This document shows, piece after piece, positions 24,610 to 33,977 of a stretch of DNA of 47,305 bases (positions within the stretch are counted from its first letter, which is position 1; each line of letters starts with the position of its first letter). Location: contig JAJYLN010000018.1 of the NCBI GenBank assembly GCA_021787665.1, forward strand, positions 1 to 47,305. The letters run 5' to 3'. Origin of the DNA: a bacterium (GTDB taxonomy: Bacteria > JAMCPX01). Under the pieces are notes generated by a model. It saw only the letters and a list, made by a program, of their open reading frames with translations, was not told the DNA's origin and did no database searches. The position numbers and the translations under genes were made by a program.

Positions 24610-25998
24610 ATGTACATAAGATGTGCCGTGTTATTGTGTGTTTCTTCTATTCTTATACCGGGGGGCGCCGTGGCGTCCGGGCACACGGAGGTCGTCCTGT
24701 CGCGGGCGATTGTCCTGCAGCAGGAGCACCAGTTCGACCGATCGATCGCGCTGCTCGAGGAAGCATCAAAGCAACATCCCGGCAACCCGGATATCCTGTA
24801 TTACCTTTCAAAGGCGTACCTGCTCGACAGCATGCCGCTGCGCGCACTCCACTCCATAGGGCAGGTCATAGCTCTGCGTCCGTCGGACGCTCGGGCGTAT
24901 TTCCTGGAGGGCATAATTCTTTATCGACTGAAAAGTTACGACGCTGCCGTATCTGTATTGAGTAAGTCCTCTTCGATCGACAGATCCATGCTCGGCCCTT
25001 CAAAGTACTGGACGGGTATTGTCCTGGAGGCTGCGGGCGACTATGCGGGCGCCAGGGCCGCTTATGCACAATCCATCGGTGCCTCTCCGGCATCGAACGA
25101 AGCAATGCTGTCACAGGAGAGACTGACAGCCCTGTCGCATGCAATCGCAGAGCACCTGTACTACAGCTCGAGCGTATCCACAGGCGTGCAATACGACTCC
25201 AACGTGGTGGATCAACCTTCGACGCTCCCTTCCCGAAAGTCGGACGAGCGGTGGGTCATAGGCGCGGATGCCGGGCTCGACTACAGGCCCAGGGCCCTGT
25301 CCGTCAAAATGGGTCTCGATCTCGACGCAGGGATAAACACGAGGCTACACGATTTCGATACGAAGTCCGTACTGTTCTCCGTCGAGCCGTACAGGGACAT
25401 CGGCAGATTCAGGATAGCCATAAAGGGCCGTACATCGTACATGTTATTTGGGAGATATCCGTACATAGCGGAGGAGGACGTCATACCTTCGGTCACCCTC
25501 CATACCCCAGGCGACATGGGCTTCCGCGTCTATGCAAAATTGGACCATCTGGACTTCCTCGATCAGGCTGAACAACAGACGTACGGGAGGTCTACGGAGC
25601 CCCTCGGAGACAGGACACTCGGCGCGGACATAACGGAAAACTTCGCACAGGGATATATAAGGGCAGGATACGGATACGAAGACTATGACGCCAGGGGGCA
25701 GTACGCCGACATGTGGGACGACACTGCCCAGTATGGAGCCATCTCCGGAGAGATAGGGATAGCCAAAAGCTTCTTCCTGGACATAGGCATCGATTACGGA
25801 GACACCTCCTATACGGACCAACCGGTGTCCCCGAAAAGACACGATCGGATCGCATCCGCCGACGTGGGAATTTTCTATCGGTTCGTCGATTCGTGGTTCG
25901 CAAGTATTTCTGATCTTTACACAGCCAACAGCAGCAACCAGAGCGACTATGCATACAACAGGAACATCGTATCCCTACTTCTTACAAAGGAGTTTTAG
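24610..25998 (+). CDS. Outer-membrane protein: periplasmic TPR domain plus C-terminal beta-barrel
   Basis: The 462-residue protein has a signal peptide (cleavage near AVAS, about 23), TPR helices over about 27-175 (RAIVLQQEHQFDRSIALLEE, then YYLSKAYLLDSMPLRALHSI, AYFLEGIILYRLKSYDAAVS and WTGIVLEAAGDYAGARAAY), and from about 180 alternating beta strands with aromatic girdles ending in LLLTKEF. The terminal Phe is the usual barrel signal. The layout is like TPR-barrel proteins (Slam-like or DUF560-like architecture), but I cannot assign a family. It is followed two bases later by the FecR gene, so both are co-translated. The ribosome site AAGGAGAG is rather far (about 14 bases) from ATG 24610. 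Confidence 0.75.
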   Translation: MYIRCAVLLCVSSILIPGGAVASGHTEVVLSRAIVLQQEHQFDRSIALLEEASKQHPGNPDILYYLSKAYLLDSMPLRALHSIGQVIALRPSDARAYFLEGIILYRLKSYDAAVSVLSKSSSIDRSMLGPSKYWTGIVLEAAGDYAGARAAYAQSIGASPASNEAMLSQERLTALSHAIAEHLYYSSSVSTGVQYDSNVVDQPSTLPSRKSDERWVIGADAGLDYRPRALSVKMGLDLDAGINTRLHDFDTKSVLFSVEPYRDIGRFRIAIKGRTSYMLFGRYPYIAEEDVIPSVTLHTPGDMGFRVYAKLDHLDFLDQAEQQTYGRSTEPLGDRTLGADITENFAQGYIRAGYGYEDYDARGQYADMWDDTAQYGAISGEIGIAKSFFLDIGIDYGDTSYTDQPVSPKRHDRIASADVGIFYRFVDSWFASISDLYTANSSNQSDYAYNRNIVSLLLTKEF

Positions 25999-26000
25999 CC

Positions 26001-26822
26001 ATGCTTCTAAAAAGAATGATTCTGTTTATCGTAGGTATGTCGATCCCGTCGATGGCGTTTGCACAATCTATAGGCAATGTCGTATCGTATACCGGACGGG
26101 TTGAGATAAGAAGGGGCGCGGGGGTCCTTCTGCCAGAGATCGGAACAGACATCTTCAGGAAAGATGTTGTCCTGACAGGGGCCAACGGGAGAGTACGGAT
26201 CCTGTTCATGGACAACAGCGTCGTGAACATCGGTCCCGGCTCAGAGATACGTATGCAGCACTACGAGTCCACGCCCTCAAAGAGGGACGTTTTGTTATCC
26301 ATGCTCAGGGGAAAAATTCGGTTTTTCGTATCGAAGCTGACCAACATGTTCAACACCTACGATATCCATACGATAACAGCGATAATAGGGATACGGGGCA
26401 CCAATTTTATCGTAGCGGCGTCCGGTAAAGCAACCGACCTCTATGTAGTAGGAGGCGTTGTAAACTTCAAGAATATCCTCCAGCCACAATCCCCCGGTAT
26501 CGAAGTCGTGGAAGGCACGATGAGCTCTGTCCGGACGAGCGGTGAGCCATCAGCACCCGTGAGATACACCGATGCGCAGATACGCCAGATGATACAAGAT
26601 ACAACGGTACCTTTCAGTGACAACTTGACCACCAGCTATAACTCTATCGCTCCCCCCCCACCACCCCCTGTTGGGAATCTGTCGAGGACAATCCCGGTGG
26701 TTCAGAACGTGCTCCAGCAACCGCAGCACCAGACGACCACGCCTGCAGCCGTGCCCGGAGCCGTGCCGCCCCCCCCGGTGTCCGTCAATATCGGCGTAAA
26801 TTACGGCAAGGTCGCACGATAG
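26001..26822 (+). CDS. Exported FecR-domain protein
   Basis: The 273-residue protein has a clear signal peptide (cleavage after SMAFA, residue 22) and a FecR domain over about 25-155: IGNVVSYTGRVEIRRGAG, then TGANGRVRILFMDNSVVNIGPGSEI and the typical TITAIIGIRGTNFIVAAS. The C-terminal third is Pro/Gln-rich, with a six-Pro run. No sigma factor or TonB receptor is nearby, so it is unlikely to be a FecI-type regulator; stand-alone exported FecR domains act as envelope scaffolds. Two C8 tracts (26652-26659 and 26769-26776) lie in the tail. Two bases after the TPR-barrel gene and nine before the propeller gene. Confidence 0.85.
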   Translation: MLLKRMILFIVGMSIPSMAFAQSIGNVVSYTGRVEIRRGAGVLLPEIGTDIFRKDVVLTGANGRVRILFMDNSVVNIGPGSEIRMQHYESTPSKRDVLLSMLRGKIRFFVSKLTNMFNTYDIHTITAIIGIRGTNFIVAASGKATDLYVVGGVVNFKNILQPQSPGIEVVEGTMSSVRTSGEPSAPVRYTDAQIRQMIQDTTVPFSDNLTTSYNSIAPPPPPPVGNLSRTIPVVQNVLQQPQHQTTTPAAVPGAVPPPPVSVNIGVNYGKVAR

Positions 26823-26831
26823 GAGAATGGC

Positions 26832-29198
26832 ATGAAAAGATATACTCTCTATGGTTGTGCACTGATCGTCATCACTGCCCTGAGTGCAGGAATAGCGGGC
26901 TGCAGCCCTGCAAAGGGACTGGTCCCGGTCACGGTCCGAATCGGCCTGTTCTCACAAAACACCCTGCACACGCTTTCAAGCTCGACCCTGACCGGCAACA
27001 CATCGCTCCCCACACTCACGGCCCTTCAGTTCCATATCGCGATGTATGATCTCAGAATAACCGGCACCGGCTTCTCGCCCATCCACGTCGTCGTGCCCGC
27101 GTCCCTCTCTTCCGCCGGTACAGCGATAACTGCGCTCGTAGAACCCGGCGCCAACAGGTATTTCTCACTTACCGCAATACCCGATTCTATCTTTACATTT
27201 CAGTCCGGAAGCCCCTCGCCGTCGTACTCTTATTATTATGCGTCCACACAGGCGGACATAGCCCCAACAGCCAATCAGGTGATAACCATGCAGATGCAAG
27301 CCGTACCCCAGACAACGGTAACGATAAGCCTCGTCGACCCTTCAGGGGCCCCCTACGGAGGGGAAGCGCTTGTCGTCGTACAGGACATGGATACCGGATA
27401 TCAGTTGTTTTCCTATGGGTATTCGTCATACCTCAATAGTGTGTACTCTCCGGCAACGCTGACGCTCCCCATAGGCTATAGCATCCATGTGGTCGCCATC
27501 GACGGTACCAACATGAGTACCGGCACGGTCGACTTTATGCCATTTACATCGACAATTACCCAGACGACGATAACCATGACGAAGGTAACACAGACAACCA
27601 TCTCCGGCTCATATTCGGGCAGCCTGTGGGTTGGCGAGGGCATCACTCCGCTGGCACAGAGCGGTCTGGTCGTCCAGCTCTTTACGGGGGCTTCCACGCC
27701 CGCATTCAGCACGACCACGGATGCCTACGGGAGTTTCCATATTCCAGACATGCCGTTCGGCAGCAGCGATTTCGAGATTATCGATCCGATCACACAAAAC
27801 ATGATAACTTCGTACAGCGTCGTCATATCGTATAATGGTCAGGCCCTTCAGTCCAGACTGCCGATATACGTACCGAGTTTGTATACCATGTCGTATCTGG
27901 CCACTATTACAGGCACGTACCCGAACAATACCAAGCTCCTGTGTCTCATACCCGCCAGTAAGGCCAACATCTCTTTTGACCCTCCGCCTGTAACGGCACT
28001 GATCCAGTTGACGTTTACCACATCGCCGGCAGTCTTTGCCCAGTCCATCACGCTGTCCGCTGTCAACAGCACCTACCCTCTCGCATTCGATACGACTCCC
28101 CTCACGGGCACCTCAAGCACCTACACCGTTAGTGCGGTGTTTGCTGACGGCAGTGATATTCCTCTCATGACGTCACCATGGTATAGGTTCCACGGCAACA
28201 TGCAGTCGACAGGCTTGAGCACCATAGACACGGGGCCTGATGTCGGGGCATTATCCTGGTCATTCACCACGGGAAACCAGATAGTCTCCTCCCCTGTCAT
28301 AGGTGCGGACGGCACGATCTATGTCGGCTCGAACGATGACCGACTCTACGCATTTTACTATGGCGGTCTTAAATGGTCATGCACAACCAATGGGTGGATA
28401 CAGGCCACCCCGGCGATAGGCCTACATGGCACGATCTATGCGAGCTCGTACGACGGTAACCTTTATGCGGTCAATCCCGACGGCACCGTCAAATGGCTAT
28501 ACACAACGGGTAACAATTTAGCCTCTTCTCCTGTCGTGGGCCCGGACGGTACGATCTATGTCGGGTCGAACGACGATCACCTCTATGCGATCGCCCCCAC
28601 CGGGGTACTGAAGTGGTCGTTTACGACAGGCAACTGGGTGAAGTCCACGCCGGCTATAGGCGCGGACGGCACGATCTACGTGGGCTCGCAGGACGATTAC
28701 CTCTATGCGATCACCCCGACCGGCGGGCTGAAGTGGTCATTCCCTACCGGCAACTATGTCCTGTCTTCGCCTGCCATAGGTCCGGACGGGACGATCTACA
28801 TCGGCTCGTACGACCATAACCTGTACGCGATCACGCAGAGTGGAGGACTCTCCTGGTCGTACACGACAGGCAACTCCATACTGTCCACGCCGGCCATTGC
28901 CCCGGACGGCACGATCTACGTCGGGTCTCAGGACGGTGCCCTTTATGCATTATCCCCGACCGGCGGGCTGAAGTGGTCTTACACGACGGGTAACGCGATA
29001 TGGTCATCGCCCGCGATCGGGGCCGACGGCACCGTCTACGTGGGCTCTTACGACGACCGTCTCTACGCTATTACCCCGACCGGCGGTGTGAAATGGTCGT
29101 ACACGACCGGTAACTGGATATATTCTTCGCCCGCGATCGGGGCCGACGGCACCGTCTATGTCGGATCAGACGATGGGACCCTGTACGCAATTCATTGA
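26832..29198 (+). CDS. Lipoprotein with an eight-repeat PQQ-like beta-propeller
   Basis: ATG 26832 follows AGGAGAA; the signal peptide ends SAGIAGC (Cys24), so this 788-residue protein is lipid-anchored. Residues 30-470 are beta-rich with carboxypeptidase-regulatory-like segments (for example TISGSYSGSLWVGEGITPL). Residues about 472-788 form eight repeats of about 39-40 residues with the pattern W-S-x-T-T-G-N, then S-S/T-P-A-I-G-x-D-G-T-I-Y-V-G-S, then LYAI. This is a PQQ-like (WD-shaped) propeller of the BamB fold type; the cofactor-binding residues of true quinoproteins are not expected in such short blades. It may bind or scaffold envelope partners. A hairpin terminator follows. Confidence 0.85.
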   Translation: MKRYTLYGCALIVITALSAGIAGCSPAKGLVPVTVRIGLFSQNTLHTLSSSTLTGNTSLPTLTALQFHIAMYDLRITGTGFSPIHVVVPASLSSAGTAITALVEPGANRYFSLTAIPDSIFTFQSGSPSPSYSYYYASTQADIAPTANQVITMQMQAVPQTTVTISLVDPSGAPYGGEALVVVQDMDTGYQLFSYGYSSYLNSVYSPATLTLPIGYSIHVVAIDGTNMSTGTVDFMPFTSTITQTTITMTKVTQTTISGSYSGSLWVGEGITPLAQSGLVVQLFTGASTPAFSTTTDAYGSFHIPDMPFGSSDFEIIDPITQNMITSYSVVISYNGQALQSRLPIYVPSLYTMSYLATITGTYPNNTKLLCLIPASKANISFDPPPVTALIQLTFTTSPAVFAQSITLSAVNSTYPLAFDTTPLTGTSSTYTVSAVFADGSDIPLMTSPWYRFHGNMQSTGLSTIDTGPDVGALSWSFTTGNQIVSSPVIGADGTIYVGSNDDRLYAFYYGGLKWSCTTNGWIQATPAIGLHGTIYASSYDGNLYAVNPDGTVKWLYTTGNNLASSPVVGPDGTIYVGSNDDHLYAIAPTGVLKWSFTTGNWVKSTPAIGADGTIYVGSQDDYLYAITPTGGLKWSFPTGNYVLSSPAIGPDGTIYIGSYDHNLYAITQSGGLSWSYTTGNSILSTPAIAPDGTIYVGSQDGALYALSPTGGLKWSYTTGNAIWSSPAIGADGTVYVGSYDDRLYAITPTGGVKWSYTTGNWIYSSPAIGADGTVYVGSDDGTLYAIH
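28246..29196 (+). repeat. Eight tandem coding repeats of about 117-120 bp
   Basis: The units share near-identical DNA such as GACGGCACGATCTA(T/C)GT(C/G)GG around each GTIYVGS, and the last two share long identical runs (for example GCCCGCGATCGGGGCCGACG). Nucleotide-level similarity suggests recent expansion by unequal recombination. Confidence 0.8.
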
Positions 29199-29223
29199 TA
29201 AAGCCGCGGGCTTTCCCTATCGT

Positions 29224-29269
29224 GTGCGGCCGGAACGATCCGTGTTCATCGGTCGGGCCGCACGGTTTT
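29224..29269 (+). terminator. Terminator-like hairpin after the propeller gene
   Basis: GTGCGGCC (29224-29231) pairs with GGCCGCAC (29256-29263), with an inner CGAT/ATCG pairing, and GGTTTT follows. It separates the TPR-FecR-propeller genes from the MoxR-VWA-cyclase genes, so the second group may have its own promoter or depend on read-through. Confidence 0.5.
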
Positions 29270-29309
29270 GATACGCTGGTCGCTGTTGCATAATGGAGGA
29301 ATAGCGGCT

Positions 29310-30269
29310 ATGATTGACGTGGAGCCACTACCCCGAAAGGAACAGGTTATGAAGAAGATACGGCAGTTCAAGTCCCCGGGCGAGATCACGGCACTATTGA
29401 GGCAGGGAGAGTACATAGCGAACGAGGACATAGCCACGGCGATATACATAGCGGGCCTTCTCTCGAAGCCCCTGCTCGTAGAGGGACAGCCCGGGGTAGG
29501 TAAGACGGAACTCGCAAAGTCCTTCTCAAGGGCGCTCGGTCTGGAACTCATACGTCTGCAGTGCTACGAGGGCATCGACGATACGAAGGCGGTGTACGAG
29601 TGGGAGTATTCCAAACAGCTCCTGTACGCGCAGATGCTGAAGGGAAAGATAGACGAAATACTTGGGGACGCTGCCGACCTCGCATCCGCGATGGGCAGGC
29701 TGAAGTCCTTCAACAGCACCTTCTTCTCCGAGGAGTTCATCATCAAAAGGCCCCTGCTCAGGGCGATATCGTCGCCGGAGCCGGTGGTCCTTCTCATCGA
29801 CGAGGTCGACAAATCCGAGCCCTCGTTCGAGGCGCTTCTCCTGGAGGTCCTGAGCGACTACCAGATCTCGATACCGGAGATAGGCACGATCCGGGCGGCG
29901 TCGATTCCCTTCGTAGTGCTGACGAGCAACAACGCGCGGGACCTCTCGGACGAGCTACGGCGGCGCTGTATTTACCTCTATATGAACATGCCGGACAGCG
30001 CCCGGCAGATGGAAATCGTCGGGGCGAAGCTCGGCAACAGGGTATCCGCTGATTTCCTGAAGATGGTCAGCGGTATGCTCTCGCTGATCAACGCGCAGGA
30101 CCTGAAGAGGCCCCCGAGCCTCTCCGAGATCATCGACTGGTCCGTATCGATCGCGTCCGCGGGTATCGACAAGGACCACGTCTCCGTATCCTCGCTGGGC
30201 AGCCTGCTCAAGGACGATTCCGACCAGCAGAAGGCGTTCGCGGCGCTATGGAAGTCGCAGAGTCGGTAA
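29310..30269 (+). CDS. MoxR-family AAA+ ATPase
   Basis: Start ATG 29310 is chosen because GGAGGA lies nine bases upstream; ATG 29349 with AAAGGAA is a second option and would remove 13 residues. From 29310 the protein has 319 residues, with Walker A GQPGVGKT at 59-66, Walker B VVLLIDEVDKSEPSFEALLLE, sensor 1 VVLTSNNARDLSDELRRRC and the MoxR C-terminal lid. MoxR ATPases work with VWA partners as chaperone-like remodelling machines, for example in maturing metalloenzymes. The next gene, a VWA protein, overlaps it by 22 bases, which is the classic arrangement. The target is unknown. Confidence 0.9.
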   Translation: MIDVEPLPRKEQVMKKIRQFKSPGEITALLRQGEYIANEDIATAIYIAGLLSKPLLVEGQPGVGKTELAKSFSRALGLELIRLQCYEGIDDTKAVYEWEYSKQLLYAQMLKGKIDEILGDAADLASAMGRLKSFNSTFFSEEFIIKRPLLRAISSPEPVVLLIDEVDKSEPSFEALLLEVLSDYQISIPEIGTIRAASIPFVVLTSNNARDLSDELRRRCIYLYMNMPDSARQMEIVGAKLGNRVSADFLKMVSGMLSLINAQDLKRPPSLSEIIDWSVSIASAGIDKDHVSVSSLGSLLKDDSDQQKAFAALWKSQSR

Positions 30270-31636
30270 AGCTCGCCTCCCGGTTGTACACCTTCCTTGC
30301 CGGGCTCGGGATGCCCGTGTCCCCGGTAGAATTTGCACAGACGGCCTTCACCATAGAGCAGTCAAGGCCGGACACCTACGATGCCCTGAAGCGCACGATC
30401 GTGCCGATCATGGCGAAGAACAAGGAGCACCAGGTATTGCTGCAGCAAATCATGGACTTCCTGCTGACGACGTCGGACGACTGGGAAAGGCTCGGCCAGA
30501 CGCTTGGCTCCCGGGTAATCGACCCGGACATCCTGAGGCAGACTGCCCCGTCTATCGCGCGGATGGCAGCATGGCTAAACCACCCCGAGCTCTTTTACAA
30601 GAGGCTTCAGGATCTCTATAGGGAGCTGTACGACCGCTACGGCGAGAGGGTGATGAACTCCGGTTACATGATGCTTTCTGACGCACTCGAGCTCGGAAGG
30701 CCGGAGAAGGAACTCGCCGCACTCGCCGGGGCGCTCGGGCTTGCGGGATGGAGCCCGGCAGAAATCAAGCAGCTGATCTCCGCCATCGAAAACATGCTGC
30801 TCTTCGTACGGAAAGGTATATCCGAGTTCATCATGAACGCGTCAAAAGTAATGGGCGCGGTGAGCGTGCTCCACGCGGGCGAGCCGAAGTCCGGGCCCAA
30901 AGAGCTCTGGAATATCCCGCTGTCGTTCCTCTCTATGAAGGACATGGAGGCTATAAACCAGATCATCAAGCGTCTGGCACTGCGCCTGCGGCAGGACATC
31001 AGGAGGAGACAGTACGGGGTGCTCTCGAGCGAGGTCTCGATACGGCAAACTCTGAGAAGCAATGCGGGTCGGGATGCCCTCATCCAGCTCGGGCACAGCA
31101 AGATCAAGAAACTCGAGTCGCCGCTTATCGTGTTGTGCGATATATCCGGCTCGATGCGCAACTACGCGAGGTTTTTCATGCAATTCATCTCTATCATCAA
31201 GGATACGTTCAAGAGGCTGCGGGTATTCGTCTTCGTATCAGACATACAGGATGTGACTTCGCTCGTGCGGTCCCGGCCGGCGGACGAGGCCATCGACAGG
31301 ATATTCGCGGATTACCGGGAAGCAAGGACCTACACGGACTATGGCAATGTCTTCAGGCAGTTTACGCGGAAGGGACTCGGCCTGGTCACGACGAAGACGA
31401 GGCTCCTGATAATCGGCGACGGCAGGTCGAACTACCAATACCCCGGCGACCAGGAGCTCGCCACGATCAGGAAGAAGTCGAAGGACATCCTCTGGTTCAC
31501 CCCGGACGAGCAGTACTCGTGGTTCGTAGGCGACAGCGAGATGAACCTCTACAGCCGGTATACGGACGAGTTGTTCGTGGTGAGGACGCTCGGCGAGCTG
31601 ACGATCGCGCTCGAGTCGCTGCTGGACCACCGATAA
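30248..31636 (+). CDS. VWA protein of the CoxE type, partner of the MoxR ATPase
   Basis: The 462-residue cytoplasmic protein has a helical N-terminal part (about 1-250) and a CoxE-like von Willebrand A domain in the C-terminal part. The MIDAS motif is DISGSM, starting at Asp298; TYTDYGNVFRQF supplies the Thr position and IIGDGRSNY the second Asp. The domain ends with FVVRTLGELTIALESL. It overlaps the MoxR gene by 22 bases, so the two are translationally coupled, as in CoxD/CoxE and CbbQ/CbbO pairs. None of the known partner enzymes (CO dehydrogenase, Rubisco, nitric oxide reductase) is visible here, so the client is open. Confidence 0.88.
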   Translation: MEVAESVKLASRLYTFLAGLGMPVSPVEFAQTAFTIEQSRPDTYDALKRTIVPIMAKNKEHQVLLQQIMDFLLTTSDDWERLGQTLGSRVIDPDILRQTAPSIARMAAWLNHPELFYKRLQDLYRELYDRYGERVMNSGYMMLSDALELGRPEKELAALAGALGLAGWSPAEIKQLISAIENMLLFVRKGISEFIMNASKVMGAVSVLHAGEPKSGPKELWNIPLSFLSMKDMEAINQIIKRLALRLRQDIRRRQYGVLSSEVSIRQTLRSNAGRDALIQLGHSKIKKLESPLIVLCDISGSMRNYARFFMQFISIIKDTFKRLRVFVFVSDIQDVTSLVRSRPADEAIDRIFADYREARTYTDYGNVFRQFTRKGLGLVTTKTRLLIIGDGRSNYQYPGDQELATIRKKSKDILWFTPDEQYSWFVGDSEMNLYSRYTDELFVVRTLGELTIALESLLDHR

Positions 31637-31674
31637 CATCGCTGCGCCACTCCGCCACGCGGGGGAGCCAGGCG

Positions 31675-33918
31675 ATGGACTTTTTATGTTTGTTTATGTA
31701 TACCGTGGCAATGGCTAAAAAATATGCATATTATGCCATGGGGGGCATACTGCTCTTTCTGCTCATGGCACTTGTCGTCGTTAATCCGTATCCGCTCATT
31801 GCGATCAACCTTAAACTGACCGATTTTATGATGATGCATAGGATTTACCACGCTCCACGGTCCCACGTGGTCGTCGTTGCCGTAGACGAAAAGAGCCTCG
31901 AGCAATTGGGCAGATGGCCATGGGACAGGTCCACGCTCGCATCCATCATAAACAACCTGAGTGCCGCACATCCCTCTGCGATAGGACTGGACATAGTGTT
32001 CTCGGAGCAACAGCACAATAGGACAAGACATTTACTCATGCGGATCGACGGGGAACTCAGTACCCTGCGCGGAACAGCCGGCGTACGGGAGGACATACAA
32101 CAGATGTTGACGGGCCTACCCAACTCGGACGAGGTCCTTGCCGGATCCATAGCGAGGGCAGTAAACGTGGTGCTTGGCTATTTCTTCTACATGTCGAAGA
32201 GCCAGATACCGGTCGGCATGGACATTACGGACATGTCCTTTGCATTCTCCCAGATATCGTCCAGCACGCTCCCGGTAATCAGGATAGGTACCCCGAACAT
32301 CAGACAGGCTTACTTCCCTGTGGTGAACATACCCACGATCAGCGCCGCAAGCCTCTATAAGGGTTTCTTCAATATGTCCCCTGATCCCGACGGTGTCGTA
32401 AGGGACTATACGCTTGTCCAGATCGCCCACGGCAGAACCTTCCCTTCCTTCGCGCTGGCACTCGCCTCCCTCTACACCGGGACACAGCCGCTCGTTACCG
32501 AGGACAGTACCGGGATAGATTCCATAAAATTACTTCCGCAGTCCGGCAGTGCGATCCGAATCCCTGTGGACAACTATGGCAGGATGATCATAAACTATCC
32601 ACCCACAGGGCACGCTGTTCCGGTGCTCTCCGCGGTAGACGTGCTGAGAAACAGCTTTCCCCGCAATCTCATCTCGCATAGGGCTGTGCTCATCGGTGTA
32701 ACGGCGCCGGGACTGTACGATCTGAGGGTCACCCCGGTGAGTAACGCCCTCCCGGGCATACTCGTCCACGCCTATACTGCAGAGCAGATAATAGACAGAC
32801 GCTTCCTGACGGACCTCTCGCAGAACCCGCTCGTGAACATCCTGATTGTGATTGTCCTGGCCGCCGTTTTAATCGCGGCCATGAAGAAGACATCTTCACT
32901 GCTGTTCCTGATCGAACTCGCGGCATCGGCGCTGGGCTTCATTGTCACAGTATTCATGCTGCTTTCCTATACCTCCACCATCCTTAATATCGTGTATCCT
33001 GTCTCGGCCATAGTACTCTTCGGCATCGTCCTGTCTTCCTACAAGTACGCCGTAGAGGAAAAAAAGGGACGCGGGATCAGAAAGGCGTTCAGCCACTATG
33101 TCAGCCCTACTGTGGTAAGGGAGATCATAAAGGCGCCGGACGCGTTGAAATGGGGCGGCGAGAAGAAAGACATCTCCATCCTGTTTTCTGATATAAGGGG
33201 GTTCACCAGGCTTTCCGCGTACCTTATGCCGGAACAGGTGGCCCTATTGCTGCACGAATACATGACAGGCATGACCAGGGTCATCTTGAACAACGAAGGC
33301 ATGCTGGATAAGTACATAGGCGATGCGATCATGGCGCTGTTCGGCACACCGCTGTCGGTAGCCGACCATGCCGACAGGGCAGTATCGTGCAGCATGGAGA
33401 TGCGCAGGGCCCTCGAGGACGTCAACAGAAGGCTCCGCAGCCTGAGCCTGCCTTCGATATCCATAGGTATCGGCATCAACAGCGGAGAGGCCATCGTCGG
33501 GAATATGGGTTCCTCGATGTTGTTCAATTACACGGCCATAGGAGACCACGTGAATATCGCATCAAGACTCGAAGGCCTGAACAAATATTACGGCACGAAC
33601 CTTATCATATCGGAGTATACCTACGATCGCCTGCCTTCGAAGGAGCCGTTGTGCAGACTGGACAGGGTCATCCCGCAAGGTGCAGACAGACCTATCTCCC
33701 TCTATACGATACTTCCCGAGGACATCCGCGGTTTTAAGGAGACCTATGAGCGCGCGGTATCGATGTACCTGGATGGCAGGTTTCAGGATGCCCGAACAAT
33801 ATTTTCTGGACTCTCATGGAACTTCCAGGCCGCACGGCTCATGGAAGAGAGGTGTGCCATGCTCGCTACGGCTGATAAGGCGACATGGGAAGGCTTCTAC
33901 AGGTTTGAAAAAAAGTAA
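31675..33918 (+). CDS. CHASE2-domain adenylate cyclase
   Basis: ATG 31675 has GGGGGAG upstream; the longer open frame to the left is only the shadow of the VWA gene. The 747-residue protein has one N-terminal transmembrane helix, an extracytoplasmic CHASE2 sensor domain (about 41-370), three further helices (about 383-465) and a class III cyclase domain. Metal-binding aspartates are Asp506 (LFSDIRGFT) and Asp550 (KYIGDAIM); Lys546 and the Asp of NYTAIGDHVNIASR are adenine-type specificity residues, and Asn and Arg of VNIASRLEG are the transition-state pair. All catalytic residues are present, so cAMP production is likely. A short TPR-like tail follows (SMYLDGRFQDARTIFSGL). Confidence 0.9.
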   Translation: MDFLCLFMYTVAMAKKYAYYAMGGILLFLLMALVVVNPYPLIAINLKLTDFMMMHRIYHAPRSHVVVVAVDEKSLEQLGRWPWDRSTLASIINNLSAAHPSAIGLDIVFSEQQHNRTRHLLMRIDGELSTLRGTAGVREDIQQMLTGLPNSDEVLAGSIARAVNVVLGYFFYMSKSQIPVGMDITDMSFAFSQISSSTLPVIRIGTPNIRQAYFPVVNIPTISAASLYKGFFNMSPDPDGVVRDYTLVQIAHGRTFPSFALALASLYTGTQPLVTEDSTGIDSIKLLPQSGSAIRIPVDNYGRMIINYPPTGHAVPVLSAVDVLRNSFPRNLISHRAVLIGVTAPGLYDLRVTPVSNALPGILVHAYTAEQIIDRRFLTDLSQNPLVNILIVIVLAAVLIAAMKKTSSLLFLIELAASALGFIVTVFMLLSYTSTILNIVYPVSAIVLFGIVLSSYKYAVEEKKGRGIRKAFSHYVSPTVVREIIKAPDALKWGGEKKDISILFSDIRGFTRLSAYLMPEQVALLLHEYMTGMTRVILNNEGMLDKYIGDAIMALFGTPLSVADHADRAVSCSMEMRRALEDVNRRLRSLSLPSISIGIGINSGEAIVGNMGSSMLFNYTAIGDHVNIASRLEGLNKYYGTNLIISEYTYDRLPSKEPLCRLDRVIPQGADRPISLYTILPEDIRGFKETYERAVSMYLDGRFQDARTIFSGLSWNFQAARLMEERCAMLATADKATWEGFYRFEKK

Positions 33919-33977
33919 ATGGCGTTTCTTCCGGTTTCGTGCTACAGAGGACTACCGATTTTATGCAGGGAGGAAAC

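Noticed and set aside
26001-26822. FecR as an iron-dependent sigma regulator
   Set aside because: There is no ECF sigma factor or TonB-dependent receptor nearby, and the protein has no cytoplasmic N-terminal anti-sigma part before a membrane helix; it is a fully exported protein.
28246-29196. CRISPR-like or intergenic tandem repeat
   Set aside because: The periodic sequence is coding and in frame for propeller blades of about 40 residues.
30748-31674. Long N-terminal extension of the cyclase frame
   Set aside because: This part is the shadow of the VWA gene; the ribosome site and transmembrane start are at 31675.
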